A program made the position numbers and the translations under genes. Positions 17,729 through 26,007 of a stretch of 37,894 nucleotides of DNA are shown one piece after another; position 1 is the stretch's first letter, and every line of letters starts with the position of its first letter. The notes under the pieces are model-generated. The model saw nothing but the letters and a program-made list of their open reading frames with translations, had not been told where the DNA came from and did no database searches. Source of the DNA: Methylotenera sp. (GTDB lineage: Bacteria > Pseudomonadota > Gammaproteobacteria > Burkholderiales > Methylophilaceae); contig DAIDAH010000001.1 in NCBI GenBank assembly GCA_027310735.1, positions 1 through 37,894 on the forward strand. The letters are read 5' to 3'.

Positions 17729-19558
17729 TTATTTCGGCCGGAATAACAAGCGAACGCGCGTACCGCCAAGGCGTCTAGGAATAACTTCAATAGTGCCTCC
17801 TAGACAATAAGCTCGCTCAGTCATAATAGCCAATCCATAATGATGCGGTTTAGCCTCATCAAAAGAGCAACCTTTACCATCATCATCGATTGTGACAATC
17901 ACATCTCCAGTTGATTGCAGCACAAGCGCAATCGTTACTTTCTCAGCACCTGAGTGACGCACGATATTAGACAAAGCCTCACGCACTACATGCAATAGAT
18001 GAAACTCTTCATTCACGCTTAATCGACATTCCTGCAGTCTATTATCCAGCATGATATTCAAGCTAGATCGTTGTGAAAATTCTTCGATGGCTTCTTCAAG
18101 TACATGATCAAGCCCTCGTATATCCATTTGCACCCTAAACGTGGTGAGTAGCTCTCTTAGCTCGCGATAAGCGTTATCCAGCCCATCTCGCATATCATCA
18201 ACAATTGTTACTGCACCACTTTCAATGAGATTGGAGCCAAAATTTGTTTGCAGGCGTGCCAGTTGAAATTTCATATATGAAAGCGACTGCGCCAAAGAGT
18301 CATGCAACTCTCTAGCAATGACCGCACGCTCCTCAAGCAATGCTACCCGTCGACTTTCTTGCTCTCTAGCCTGAAAACCCATTGAAAGTGCCAGCATTTG
18401 TGCTGTCACTTCAAATAATTGCAACTCAGCACCTTCAAAATAATGATTAGCTTCGGTTTCCAACAGGAGGATCCCCAACCAGCCACTAGGGCTAAGTAAT
18501 GGCACTGTGACACATTGTACACATTCGCCATGAATCAACTTTGTTGTATGACTTACAGCAACAGAGTTTACTGTTTCGTCAAACATACTTTCATCAAAAG
18601 ACAATGGCCAATAGCTTGAAAATAAAGCACGCTGTGCAGAGATGCGCGAACCATTTTCACTAAAAACCAACGCCACATTGCCCACCCCCAAAGTACGCTC
18701 AAGCGAATAAAGCGACTTTTTGATGGTTAATTCACTCAAACCAGAATCGCCAATTAACTTAGCCAGCTTAAACATGAAGTCTTGCGCAAGAATCATTTTC
18801 CGCATTTTTTCTGTGCTGGTGATATTCACCCATTTTGTTTCGACCTGAATGCCTTCTAGCCTTGCAGACAATTCAGCCGTTGATTTTTCCAACATCTCAA
18901 ACTCATCATCATATTGCTGGCTATTCATATTAGAAACTAGATCACTTGGCATCATTGAGAAAACCTTGCCTAACCTAAGAATCAGAATACTCCACGATGT
19001 CAGCATAATGCCAGCTCCAATGCAGAATACGAGAAACAAGCACACTAACTGTAATAATGAAACTACTGACTGCTTAATAACAACATCTTTTTCCGCCGCA
19101 GATATAAACTCATCATAGGCACTTATGACAAGTTGCCCTCGCTCTAGAATAACCTCCTTTGAAAGGCTGTGTACTCGAGCATCAGCAAAGTTATGGTGCG
19201 CTGATTCAAGTTTTTTATAGGCCCTAGCTAAACTCGTATCATTTTGATTCTTAGCCCATATATATGCCGAGTCATCAAAGGCACTCTGGTTCTCATTCAA
19301 GAGATTAAAGTCTGAACTGCTCTCGTTTAAATTATTTTTTAACTTATAAACCTCTAACTTCCAGAGCGATTGATCTTGATATGCATGATGAATAATAGAT
19401 AGATGATCGGGAATATAGTCAAAAAGGAATAATGAACCAGCCTGCATCAATATCACAGACAAAATCATAGATATGACTAAAGTATGCAAGCTTGCATAAA
19501 GTTTGTGTTTCTTTACAAAAACACGTATTAACTTGGAAATACTCAAAATATTTTGCAT
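17729..19558 (-). CDS. NarX-like membrane histidine kinase with GAF domain
   Basis: The 609-residue kinase has TM1 (about 27-47), a periplasmic all-helical sensor region (about 50-160), TM2 (about 166-195), a HAMP-like linker with coiled coil (about 200-255) and a GAF-type domain (about 260-395). The HisKA_3 dimerisation domain has phospho-acceptor His419 in ARELHDSLAQ. The HATPase domain has LLHVVREALSNIVRHSG and DDDGKGCSF. This is the NarX/DegS/UhpB class, which pairs with LuxR-type regulators, and such a regulator gene follows directly. The sensor region resembles PilJ/NarX-type four-helix bundles, but the NarX nitrate-binding P-box was not recognised, so the signal is unknown. Confidence 0.92.
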   Translation of the reverse strand: MQNILSISKLIRVFVKKHKLYASLHTLVISMILSVILMQAGSLFLFDYIPDHLSIIHHAYQDQSLWKLEVYKLKNNLNESSSDFNLLNENQSAFDDSAYIWAKNQNDTSLARAYKKLESAHHNFADARVHSLSKEVILERGQLVISAYDEFISAAEKDVVIKQSVVSLLQLVCLFLVFCIGAGIMLTSWSILILRLGKVFSMMPSDLVSNMNSQQYDDEFEMLEKSTAELSARLEGIQVETKWVNITSTEKMRKMILAQDFMFKLAKLIGDSGLSELTIKKSLYSLERTLGVGNVALVFSENGSRISAQRALFSSYWPLSFDESMFDETVNSVAVSHTTKLIHGECVQCVTVPLLSPSGWLGILLLETEANHYFEGAELQLFEVTAQMLALSMGFQAREQESRRVALLEERAVIARELHDSLAQSLSYMKFQLARLQTNFGSNLIESGAVTIVDDMRDGLDNAYRELRELLTTFRVQMDIRGLDHVLEEAIEEFSQRSSLNIMLDNRLQECRLSVNEEFHLLHVVREALSNIVRHSGAEKVTIALVLQSTGDVIVTIDDDGKGCSFDEAKPHHYGLAIMTERAYCLGGTIEVIPRRLGGTRVRLLFRPK

Positions 19559-19611
19559 ATTTTATCTAGTTCTTTTTATACTCGTACATTGGCATATTCA
19601 GGTTTAATTTG

Positions 19612-21000
19612 ATGAGTTTATTCATTTTTTCAACACTAATCATCAGCATTAGCTTCTTAACGATTCTTGGTTCATGGTACAGCATTCAAGGGCCATTTTT
19701 ACAACATCTTGTCATGTTAATTTCAGTGGCAGTTGCTATATTTTCCGCCGCGATTGTGATTGCGATACAACCATTGTTATCCTCAAGAAAATCGCGCTTA
19801 CAACATGCTCTACCGCATGAAGCTGCATGGGGAAATGAACTATCTACGGTATTAACCACTCCAGCAGCTGTGCTTGATGGTTTTGTCGTCAAGTTTGTTA
19901 ACACTCCTTTTCTTCAAGCACTAGGCATGGTAGGCATGGCAGACCAAGTTCTAGGCATGCCATTTACCAATTTAATACATCCGGCCGACCATACAAACTT
20001 TGCAGAACTCAGTGTAGAAGCTTCTACAGGTAAGACTAAGAATGAGGCGACTAAAATTCGCATGGTGTGCTCAGATGGCAGCACTTTACCTGCGAATAGC
20101 AGCCTGACCCGCCTACGCGAGGATCGCCGAAACAATCTAATGCTTTTCCAGTTCACACCAATCACTACAGTCAACACCTTAAACAACAATTACGAACCAC
20201 AATTCAATTACCATTCCATTATCGAAAAACTTGAAGAAATAGTATTTCAACTAAATGCAGAAGGAAAAATCATCTTTCTTAACTCTGCATGGGAGAGTTT
20301 GCTTGAATTGAAAACTCAAGATTGTCTTGGTAAACCAATTACCGCGTATGCCCACCCCGAGGATAAACCTATGCTAGAAGCCAGACTAGACTCACTAACA
20401 CAAGGTAAAAGAACTAATTGCACGATTGAAACTCGGCTACTTACAGTGCGCGGCGACCCTACTTGGGTAATCCTCCGAGCAAAAACCACAGCAGCTACAA
20501 CATGGGAAAGAACAAGCGTTATTGGCACCATGATTGACAATCAACAAAATAAAGAAGCTGAGGCAGGCATCATTGCTAACCGACGCGCAGCCAACGCCCT
20601 TTTAGCTCATGTTCCAGGCATGGTTTACCGTTGTAGAAATGACCGTTCATGGAACTTTGAGTTTGTAAATGAAGGTTGCATTGATGTCACTGGGTATGAC
20701 TCCCTCGAGTTAATTAACAATCCAAATATTACCTTCAACCACATTATCCATCCTGACGACAGAGAAGCCGTTTGGGAATCTGTCAATCAGCAAATAAACT
20801 GTGGTGAGAAATTTAAGCTGATTTACCGTATCATTACCCGCAAAGGGGAAACCAAACTGGTACAAGAAAATGGTCGCGGTATTTTCTCCAGCACTGGCGA
20901 ATTATTAGCTTTAGAAGGTTTCATTACAGAGATTCCGGACCAGCGCTATAACGTTACCTCCCCATACTCTCAAAACTCAGGTAATAACAGTACAAAATAA
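19612..21000 (+). CDS. membrane-anchored multi-PAS protein without output domain
   Basis: The protein has about 462 residues, two N-terminal TM segments (about 3-25 and 33-57) and then three PAS domains (about 80-165, 205-300 and 320-440). The second and third have clear PAC tails (CTIETRLLTVRGDPTWVI; FKLIYRIITRKGETKLV). No kinase, GGDEF, EAL or methyl-accepting domain follows. The C terminus is a short polar tail. ATG at 19612 is preferred over the TTG one codon upstream. It is divergent from the NarX-like kinase gene, 53 bases apart, so it could be a co-sensor for that kinase. The gene ends inside a perfect terminator palindrome. Confidence 0.85.
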   Translation: MSLFIFSTLIISISFLTILGSWYSIQGPFLQHLVMLISVAVAIFSAAIVIAIQPLLSSRKSRLQHALPHEAAWGNELSTVLTTPAAVLDGFVVKFVNTPFLQALGMVGMADQVLGMPFTNLIHPADHTNFAELSVEASTGKTKNEATKIRMVCSDGSTLPANSSLTRLREDRRNNLMLFQFTPITTVNTLNNNYEPQFNYHSIIEKLEEIVFQLNAEGKIIFLNSAWESLLELKTQDCLGKPITAYAHPEDKPMLEARLDSLTQGKRTNCTIETRLLTVRGDPTWVILRAKTTAATTWERTSVIGTMIDNQQNKEAEAGIIANRRAANALLAHVPGMVYRCRNDRSWNFEFVNEGCIDVTGYDSLELINNPNITFNHIIHPDDREAVWESVNQQINCGEKFKLIYRIITRKGETKLVQENGRGIFSSTGELLALEGFITEIPDQRYNVTSPYSQNSGNNSTK

Positions 21001-21027
21001 ATAGGACGCAATGCGTCCTATTTATTT
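20995..21027. terminator. bidirectional terminator between convergent genes
   Basis: This is a perfect 15-base inverted repeat (20995-21009 and 21013-21027) with a 3-base loop. The GC-rich centre AGGACGC/GCGTCCT is flanked by A-runs and T-runs on both strands. It overlaps the TAA stop of the PAS gene and lies about 57 bases beyond the stop of the porin gene on the other strand, so it can serve both. Confidence 0.9.
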
Positions 21028-21084
21028 ATTCAACAGTTAAACAACGACTTTCAATGTTAACTGATTCAAGTTTGAACGCGCATA

Positions 21085-21882
21085 TTAAAATGTACGTTTA
21101 ATGTAACCAATTACGCGATCGCCACCGGTTCCCCACCCTTTAGCATCAACATACCAAGCTTTATTTGCATCAGTTGTTGTGTAATTCAAACCGGCATTCC
21201 ATCCTGTACTACCTGCAATTGAAAAGTCCTTGTTTACTCCCACTAGCCAGTCAGTGTAATTACCATCAGAGTAGTTATGTACCGTTTGATGACCTACATG
21301 CAGCGCTAAATTAAGGTCAACCACTGGTAATGGGTAGGCAACGTTAAATTCGGTATAACCAGAACCGCGGGAATCACCTTTTCCACCGAAAGTATTGTTA
21401 ATGCCAAAAAAGTTTGTGACAGCGTACGAATGCTTCAATGTGAAGTATTTGTAGGTTAAAGCAGCGTTAAGCTCTGTGGTATTTGGTGAACCGCCAGTAC
21501 CGCCTGCATGATTAGCATCAGGATAAAAGAATTGTAGAAAACCAACATTCAAACTTAAACTCTCAGTCAATGGTCGCACATATCCACCATAAAGGTCCAA
21601 CTCTACAGTGTTACCATACAAGGCATCCTGTTGTACGTTACTAGCCCAAACTCCGGCATAAAGGCCACTGCTATGTGAGTAGTCGATACCACCCTGCACA
21701 GCACCACGCTCTCTAGTATATGAAATACCACGGAATGTATAGTCGGTAAAAAAACCAATATTAGCTGTAACAGTATGCGGTGAAGCAGGCTGTTCAGTAG
21801 CAACAGTCTCGTCAGCTGCATATACACTAAAAGTAGAAACGAACATACTAGCCAATAACACTGGCTTTATTAAATTTTTCAT
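21085..21882 (-). CDS. TorF-family putative outer-membrane porin (Gcw_chp)
   Basis: The 265-residue protein has a signal peptide cleaved after about residue 22 (FSVYA/ADE). The mature part consists of alternating amphipathic beta strands starting with the family hallmark TANIGFFTDYTFRGIS, and it ends in aromatic IKRTF, the usual outer-membrane insertion signal. It belongs to the TIGR02001/Gcw_chp group. The start has GGGGGT six bases upstream. It lies 113 bases downstream of dmmC on the same strand, so it may serve uptake of methylated amines or other small solutes, which is inference from context. No terminator was seen between dmmC and this gene. Confidence 0.87.
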   Translation of the reverse strand: MKNLIKPVLLASMFVSTFSVYAADETVATEQPASPHTVTANIGFFTDYTFRGISYTRERGAVQGGIDYSHSSGLYAGVWASNVQQDALYGNTVELDLYGGYVRPLTESLSLNVGFLQFFYPDANHAGGTGGSPNTTELNAALTYKYFTLKHSYAVTNFFGINNTFGGKGDSRGSGYTEFNVAYPLPVVDLNLALHVGHQTVHNYSDGNYTDWLVGVNKDFSIAGSTGWNAGLNYTTTDANKAWYVDAKGWGTGGDRVIGYIKRTF

Positions 21883-21995
21883 ACAACCCCCAAAAGTTAA
21901 TTTAAAATCAATTACCTACACTTACATTAAACAACTTAATGCAATCGCTGATTCACTTGACTCAGTATTGTTTAATTCTTTTAAACTCACGCTTT

Positions 21996-23036
21996 TTATT
22001 CTGCATGAGTGCCGACATCTAAAGCTGCGCCATCATCAAACTTAGCAAGCCAATCCACTACCAGTGGATGAAATTTAGTCATGCCTTTGTATTCGATTAA
22101 ATCTGGATGCATTGTTTTCTGCACCCGGTGCAGGCGCTTAGCCCAGCGAGAGTAAGTAGAAAGATCTTTTAGGTTTATTAAATAGCAACGTATGCTAAAC
22201 ATAATTGCATTGCTACGTGGCAGCCTGAACAGAGTCTGCAACTCAACACGCAGATGTACTAGGTCTGACACATTGTCCGCATTGACCGCGTTTCTGTCCC
22301 CTCCCCATTGCGGATAATTCTCCGGCGAGGTATCAAGGCGCGGATTAATTGTCATCGTCCAATTAAGCCTGCGTACCGGGCTACCAAACTGAAGATTCAA
22401 CAGATGCTTTAAAGCGCGATCCATCACACCTAGCTCAGTAGCACGAGGCACTGGGCCGTGCCACTCTCTCCATGACATACCAACGTTAAATGCAAGAGAC
22501 CAGTCTGCCTGACTCGTTACGATGCCAGCGTCGGCAAATAAAGTCTCTTCACGGTGATCAAGCAACACAAAATCGCCCTGAACTTGCCTGCCCATATAGT
22601 CGAACGGTTCCATTGCCAAAGTTGAACTGTCGCCAAATGTGAAAGTATCTTTAATGCCTAATGGCTTATTTTCCCAAGTCCATACCGATCCATTTTTATT
22701 TAAAGAAAAATGCTGTGGGTAGTCCTGAGATAAAGATTCCATAGTCAACTCTAAGAAATCCCATTGCGCATCCATCATGTGTGGCAGAGCCTGATATCGA
22801 CCAGGATCTTGCTCAAGTGTGATTTTCTTATCAAGACATTCAGCCACATAGTGCTCATCTACATCAAACGTAAACTCACATACAGAGCCAACTTTCCCTT
22901 TAACATGCGGCTCGATATTCACCGAGTACATATACTGATCCTCAGGAAAAGGAAAAGGGAATCGTTTGATTGCCTCGGCAGAGTTACTGTAGGTATAGTC
23001 TTCTCGGAAAGTTTCTTTCTTGAACGTAGATGCCAT
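21996..23036 (-). CDS. dmmC: heme-dependent oxidative N-demethylase, dimethylamine monooxygenase subunit (DUF3445)
   Basis: The 346-residue protein matches the DUF3445 / heme-dependent oxidative N-demethylase family. Recognisable stretches are PFPFPEDQYMYSVNIEPH near the N terminus, DFVLLDHREETLFADAG, SWREWHGPVPR and the RLNWTMTINPRLD segment. In marine bacteria this protein is the catalytic part of dimethylamine monooxygenase (DmmDABC), which converts dimethylamine to monomethylamine and formaldehyde with O2 and reducing power. It is the last gene of a dmmD-A-B-C series, separated from dmmB by about 100 bases containing an AT-rich hairpin. The heme ligand was not identified from sequence alone. 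The subunit letter follows the published gene order and is less certain than the family. Confidence 0.9.
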   Translation of the reverse strand: MASTFKKETFREDYTYSNSAEAIKRFPFPFPEDQYMYSVNIEPHVKGKVGSVCEFTFDVDEHYVAECLDKKITLEQDPGRYQALPHMMDAQWDFLELTMESLSQDYPQHFSLNKNGSVWTWENKPLGIKDTFTFGDSSTLAMEPFDYMGRQVQGDFVLLDHREETLFADAGIVTSQADWSLAFNVGMSWREWHGPVPRATELGVMDRALKHLLNLQFGSPVRRLNWTMTINPRLDTSPENYPQWGGDRNAVNADNVSDLVHLRVELQTLFRLPRSNAIMFSIRCYLINLKDLSTYSRWAKRLHRVQKTMHPDLIEYKGMTKFHPLVVDWLAKFDDGAALDVGTHAE

Positions 23037-23093
23037 AATATTTACCTTTTATTGCCGTTTCAAAATTTCTTAAATAGTGAAATAACGTCGATT

Positions 23094-23118
23094 AATCAAT
23101 AAAGTCTGATTATTGATT
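23094..23118 (-). other. intercistronic hairpin between dmmB and dmmC
   Basis: This is a perfect 9-base AT-rich inverted repeat (23094-23102 and 23110-23118) with a 7-base loop, lying just after the dmmB stop. On the minus strand no T-run follows, so it is more likely an mRNA processing or stability element than a terminator. Confidence 0.4.
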
Positions 23119-23136
23119 TCGCCTGTTATTACCAAG

Positions 23137-24090
23137 CTAAAGATCGAGCAACAAACGCTTGCCGTTTGCCCGAGATACGCAAGGCATAATCTTTTTACAC
23201 GATACTTTTTCTGAGTCTGTCAAAAAGTGGTCATTGTGTAAAATTGCACCATCAGTCTCCAGCACTTGCAGCTCACACCTGCCGCAAACACCACCGCGAC
23301 ATAAATAATCAGCTTCCACACCTGCAGCTTCTATTGCTTCCAACATGCTCATATCTGCTGGAACCTGAATTTCAATATTGGATTTAGCCAGCTGAATATT
23401 GAACGGCTCACCTACAGGAGGTGAAAGAAACTGTTCGTTATGGATATGTCTTTCCGGCCACCCTAGATTTCGAGCAGTCTCTAAAACAACTGTGACCATA
23501 GAACTAGGCCCGCACACATACACATGTGTGCCTAATGGCTGATCACCTAGTAAGGCTTTAAAGTCTAGTTGTTCACCTTGACTATCTATATAGCAATGCA
23601 AACGACTACTGCAGCTTTTCTTTAGTTGCTCAACAAAAGCACCATGCTCTGGTGAGCGGAATGCGTAGTGCATCTCATAGTCAGCTCCTAATCTATTAAG
23701 GTCTGCAATTTGCGACATAAACGGAGTAATGCCAATACCGCCAGCAATTAAGATATGCTTATGCCCTTTTTTTGCTAATGAAAACAGATTAACTGGGTAT
23801 GTAATCTTAATGGGCATACCGACAGTGACATGCTCATGCATAAATACCGACCCGCCTCTAGAGTTCTCTTGTTTACGCACAGAAATATGATATGCGTCTG
23901 TAGCTTCAGGTGAGCCCATCAGAGAGTAAGGGTTGCGATGTACCCGTCCACCAATATCCATTGATACCACTACATGGCTACCACCTGAAAAGGGCGGCAA
24001 TTTAGAGCCATCTTCTTTTACAAAAGTAAAGTGCTTAACTAATGGCGTTACCTGCTCAACGGCAGCAACTATTGCATTTATCATGCTCAT
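23137..24090 (-). CDS. dmmB: dimethylamine monooxygenase reductase subunit (VanB-like ferredoxin reductase)
   Basis: The 317-residue electron-transfer protein has an FMN/FAD-binding barrel (about 1-105, RNPYSLMG), an NAD(P)H-binding Rossmann domain (about 110-215, ILIAGGIGITPF and YVCGPSSMV) and a C-terminal plant-type [2Fe-2S] domain. The cluster ligands are visible as Cys264, Cys269, Cys272 and Cys304. This is the phthalate dioxygenase reductase/VanB layout. It would pass electrons from NAD(P)H through flavin and [2Fe-2S] to the heme N-demethylase. The start overlaps the dmmA stop by four bases (ATGA), so both are coupled. The length is normal for the family. Confidence 0.9.
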   Translation of the reverse strand: MSMINAIVAAVEQVTPLVKHFTFVKEDGSKLPPFSGGSHVVVSMDIGGRVHRNPYSLMGSPEATDAYHISVRKQENSRGGSVFMHEHVTVGMPIKITYPVNLFSLAKKGHKHILIAGGIGITPFMSQIADLNRLGADYEMHYAFRSPEHGAFVEQLKKSCSSRLHCYIDSQGEQLDFKALLGDQPLGTHVYVCGPSSMVTVVLETARNLGWPERHIHNEQFLSPPVGEPFNIQLAKSNIEIQVPADMSMLEAIEAAGVEADYLCRGGVCGRCELQVLETDGAILHNDHFLTDSEKVSCKKIMPCVSRANGKRLLLDL

Positions 24091-24689
24091 GGATATATCT
24101 CCTCAATCTCTGGTAATTGGCCTGGAGATTCCGCATCAACCATCAATCCCATATAGGCACCCAAATGGCGTGAGAAATGATCGCGCACAAACAACATACG
24201 TTCACAACTTGAGCACTTACCAATGTTAGTAGTGATGTTGTGCGTAATAGCCTTGCAATGTACGCAATAAATAGACCGTGCCAGCGTACCGGTCAACTCT
24301 TTCATAATGTCAGCATCTTCAATGCCAAATTCTTTAACTGCCTCAGCTACAGCCCAGATAAAGCCTTCAGAACCAGCCACATAAATACGTAAACCCATCC
24401 GTTTGGTCGGCATAATCCTTTTTAATAGACTCACCACCTCTTGCTCTGACTTCAACAAATGCAAATCTTCAGGCACAACTTTTTTTAGCGTGATCGCAAA
24501 ATTTGCATCAATATCTGAGTGCTCATAGAGCGTCGTGACTGGCTGTTGCGGGTGCATTTGTTGAAATAACTTGATCGCCGCCAACCCACCCTGACCTTGT
24601 GCCACGACCAAATGTGAGGTTGCCTTTTCATGCCAAACTAAGGAAGTGTAAATAGGCTTACTTTTAATCCAATATCCGCGCTCCATCAT
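24087..24689 (-). CDS. dmmA: dimethylamine monooxygenase subunit DmmA-like protein with zinc ribbon
   Basis: The 200-residue protein has an N-terminal alpha/beta domain (about 15-130) and a C-terminal ribbon with paired cysteines Cys142/Cys145 and Cys159/Cys162 (YCVHC, CSSC). This is the layout of the DmmA subunit family. The segment RIYVAGSEGFIWAVAEAV resembles the last nucleotide-binding strand and helix of ferredoxin reductases, so the N-terminal half may be a degenerate reductase-like fold. The start shares one base with the dmmD stop (TAATG), and its end overlaps dmmB, which indicates tight stoichiometric translation. Its exact role in the complex is not evident from sequence. Confidence 0.85.
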   Translation of the reverse strand: MMERGYWIKSKPIYTSLVWHEKATSHLVVAQGQGGLAAIKLFQQMHPQQPVTTLYEHSDIDANFAITLKKVVPEDLHLLKSEQEVVSLLKRIMPTKRMGLRIYVAGSEGFIWAVAEAVKEFGIEDADIMKELTGTLARSIYCVHCKAITHNITTNIGKCSSCERMLFVRDHFSRHLGAYMGLMVDAESPGQLPEIEEIYP

Positions 24690-25807
24690 TAGCCCCTTAT
24701 TTTTTCTGGATTAGTACGTATGCGCATCGGATCATAAAATGGCGTCTGCGCTACTCGCGCCTCACATACTCCAGCGCGCCCATCCACTTCAACCAAGGTA
24801 CCAATTGCGCTATATTCCGGTTTGACATGGGCTAATGCCAATGAAAGCATTAGATAGTTACTGTAACTACTGCTTGTTATCACACCAATCTCAACACCGT
24901 TTTTCATTACTTTTGCGCCAGCTTCTACAGCATTTGCACTGGTACAAATCAATCCAACTTGAAGCACTCGAGCACGCTCACGCAACTTCAACACAGCCTC
25001 TTTGCCGGTGTAATCCGCCTTCTTATTTACGTCTACAGCCCAACCAAGACCTGCTTCCCACGGAGTGGTATCACCTTCAGGCATTTCAAATGGAAAAAAC
25101 TGCAATGCACCCTCAACACGCATTAACTCCAGACAGTTCCATGATGCCGGAATGGCGCCAAGCGGCTTACCAACCTCAAGAATATTATCCCAAAGCGTGA
25201 GCATGTTTTTTGAAGCAGCATAGATCTCATAACCACGCTCTGCCGCATAACCACCACGCCCTATCATCACATCAATGCCAAACAAAGTGGTTTTGACACA
25301 ATTGAAATAGGGCAAGTCAGCCAGCTTACAATTAACGTGCGGTGATAATATTTCTAGCGACTTTGGTCCTTGCAGCGAAATAACATGCGTGTCTGTATCT
25401 TGCTCAACTTTAATATTCTTACCGACAGCTAATAGCTGTAAATTCTGAAGTGTTTTGCCGCTACCATGTGAAACCATAAAAGCATTTGCAGCTTCACGAA
25501 CGATCATAATGTCGTCGCATAATGCACCGACTTCATTCAACTCAGCTGCAATCATGGCCGCGTTAACTTTTAGCGCAGTAACATCTCTTGCAACCAATGT
25601 ATTAAGTACACTTTCAGCATCAGGCCCAGTCACATTTACAAGGTTGAGCGCAGACACATCGAACAAACCAGCGCAGCTGCGCACGGCAAACACTTCATCA
25701 TTAGCATCCGTGCTGTAACTCCAAGGCACAGGCATATCATTCCAAGTATCGCCATCCAAACCTGATCCAAGCGTAATATGCCTGCCGTTAAGTACTGAAT
25801 TTCGCAT
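24689..25807 (-). CDS. dmmD: GcvT-like aminomethyltransferase, DmmD
   Basis: The 372-residue protein has the fold of the glycine-cleavage T-protein and of the tetrahydrofolate domain of dimethylglycine/sarcosine dehydrogenases. Visible parts are GLFDVSALNLVNVTGPDA near the N terminus, Asp98-Asp99 in GALCDDIMIV at the folate site, GGYAAERGYEIYA, and the C-terminal barrel. It would accept the methylene group released by dimethylamine demethylation onto tetrahydrofolate, limiting free formaldehyde. That role is known or proposed for dmmD but is inferred here. ATG at 25807 has GGAAG close upstream. It is the first gene of dmmDABC and follows a conserved promoter box. Confidence 0.88.
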   Translation of the reverse strand: MRNSVLNGRHITLGSGLDGDTWNDMPVPWSYSTDANDEVFAVRSCAGLFDVSALNLVNVTGPDAESVLNTLVARDVTALKVNAAMIAAELNEVGALCDDIMIVREAANAFMVSHGSGKTLQNLQLLAVGKNIKVEQDTDTHVISLQGPKSLEILSPHVNCKLADLPYFNCVKTTLFGIDVMIGRGGYAAERGYEIYAASKNMLTLWDNILEVGKPLGAIPASWNCLELMRVEGALQFFPFEMPEGDTTPWEAGLGWAVDVNKKADYTGKEAVLKLRERARVLQVGLICTSANAVEAGAKVMKNGVEIGVITSSSYSNYLMLSLALAHVKPEYSAIGTLVEVDGRAGVCEARVAQTPFYDPMRIRTNPEKIRG

Positions 25808-25865
25808 TTTCTTCCCAAGTCATCCGACGTAATTTTTTAAAAACATCTTTTACAATATGGTTTAC

Positions 25866-25926
25866 ATACTATCGGAATAGAAAAACGTCGAAAATTCTCT
25901 TGAAGGTGTACTACCAAAGAGGTATT
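25866..25926 (-). promoter_or_regulatory. dmmD promoter with conserved 37-base activator-like box
   Basis: On the minus strand the 37-base box (25890-25926) contains GGTAGTACACCTTCAAG. It runs into a poor -35 (TTTTCG, 25889-25894), then a 17-base spacer and a good -10 (TAGTAT, 25866-25871). The same box with the same spacing is found before the truncated hemoglobin gene (33/37 identical). A weak -35 overlapped by a conserved box is the classic pattern of activator-dependent promoters. The binding protein is unknown. Confidence 0.65.
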
Positions 25927-25942
25927 AAAAGTGGTATTAAAG
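25921..25942 (-). repeat. 12-base tandem direct repeat upstream of the dmmD box
   Basis: On the minus strand TTTAATACCAC is followed directly by TTTTAATACCTC, so TTAATACC recurs with a 12-base period and runs into the conserved box. It may be an additional half-site array for the same regulator. Confidence 0.45.
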
Positions 25943-25952
25943 GGTGTGGCAC

Positions 25953-25991
25953 AAAAAAATAGTGTGAACCACAATCATATGATTCACACTA
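25953..25991 (-). terminator. rho-independent terminator after etfA
   Basis: A perfect 9-base stem (TAGTGTGAA at 25960-25968, TTCACACTA at 25983-25991) with a 14-base loop is followed by seven Ts on the minus strand. It starts about 17 bases after the etfA stop and separates the tmd/etf unit from dmmDABC. Confidence 0.8.
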
Positions 25992-26007
25992 CATTGACTA
26001 ATACTTC

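Noticed and set aside
21948..21965. Imperfect palindrome CTGATTCA-CT-TGACTCAG upstream of the porin gene
   Set aside because: Eight-base arms with one mismatch occur often by chance in AT-rich DNA, and no second copy was found in the window.
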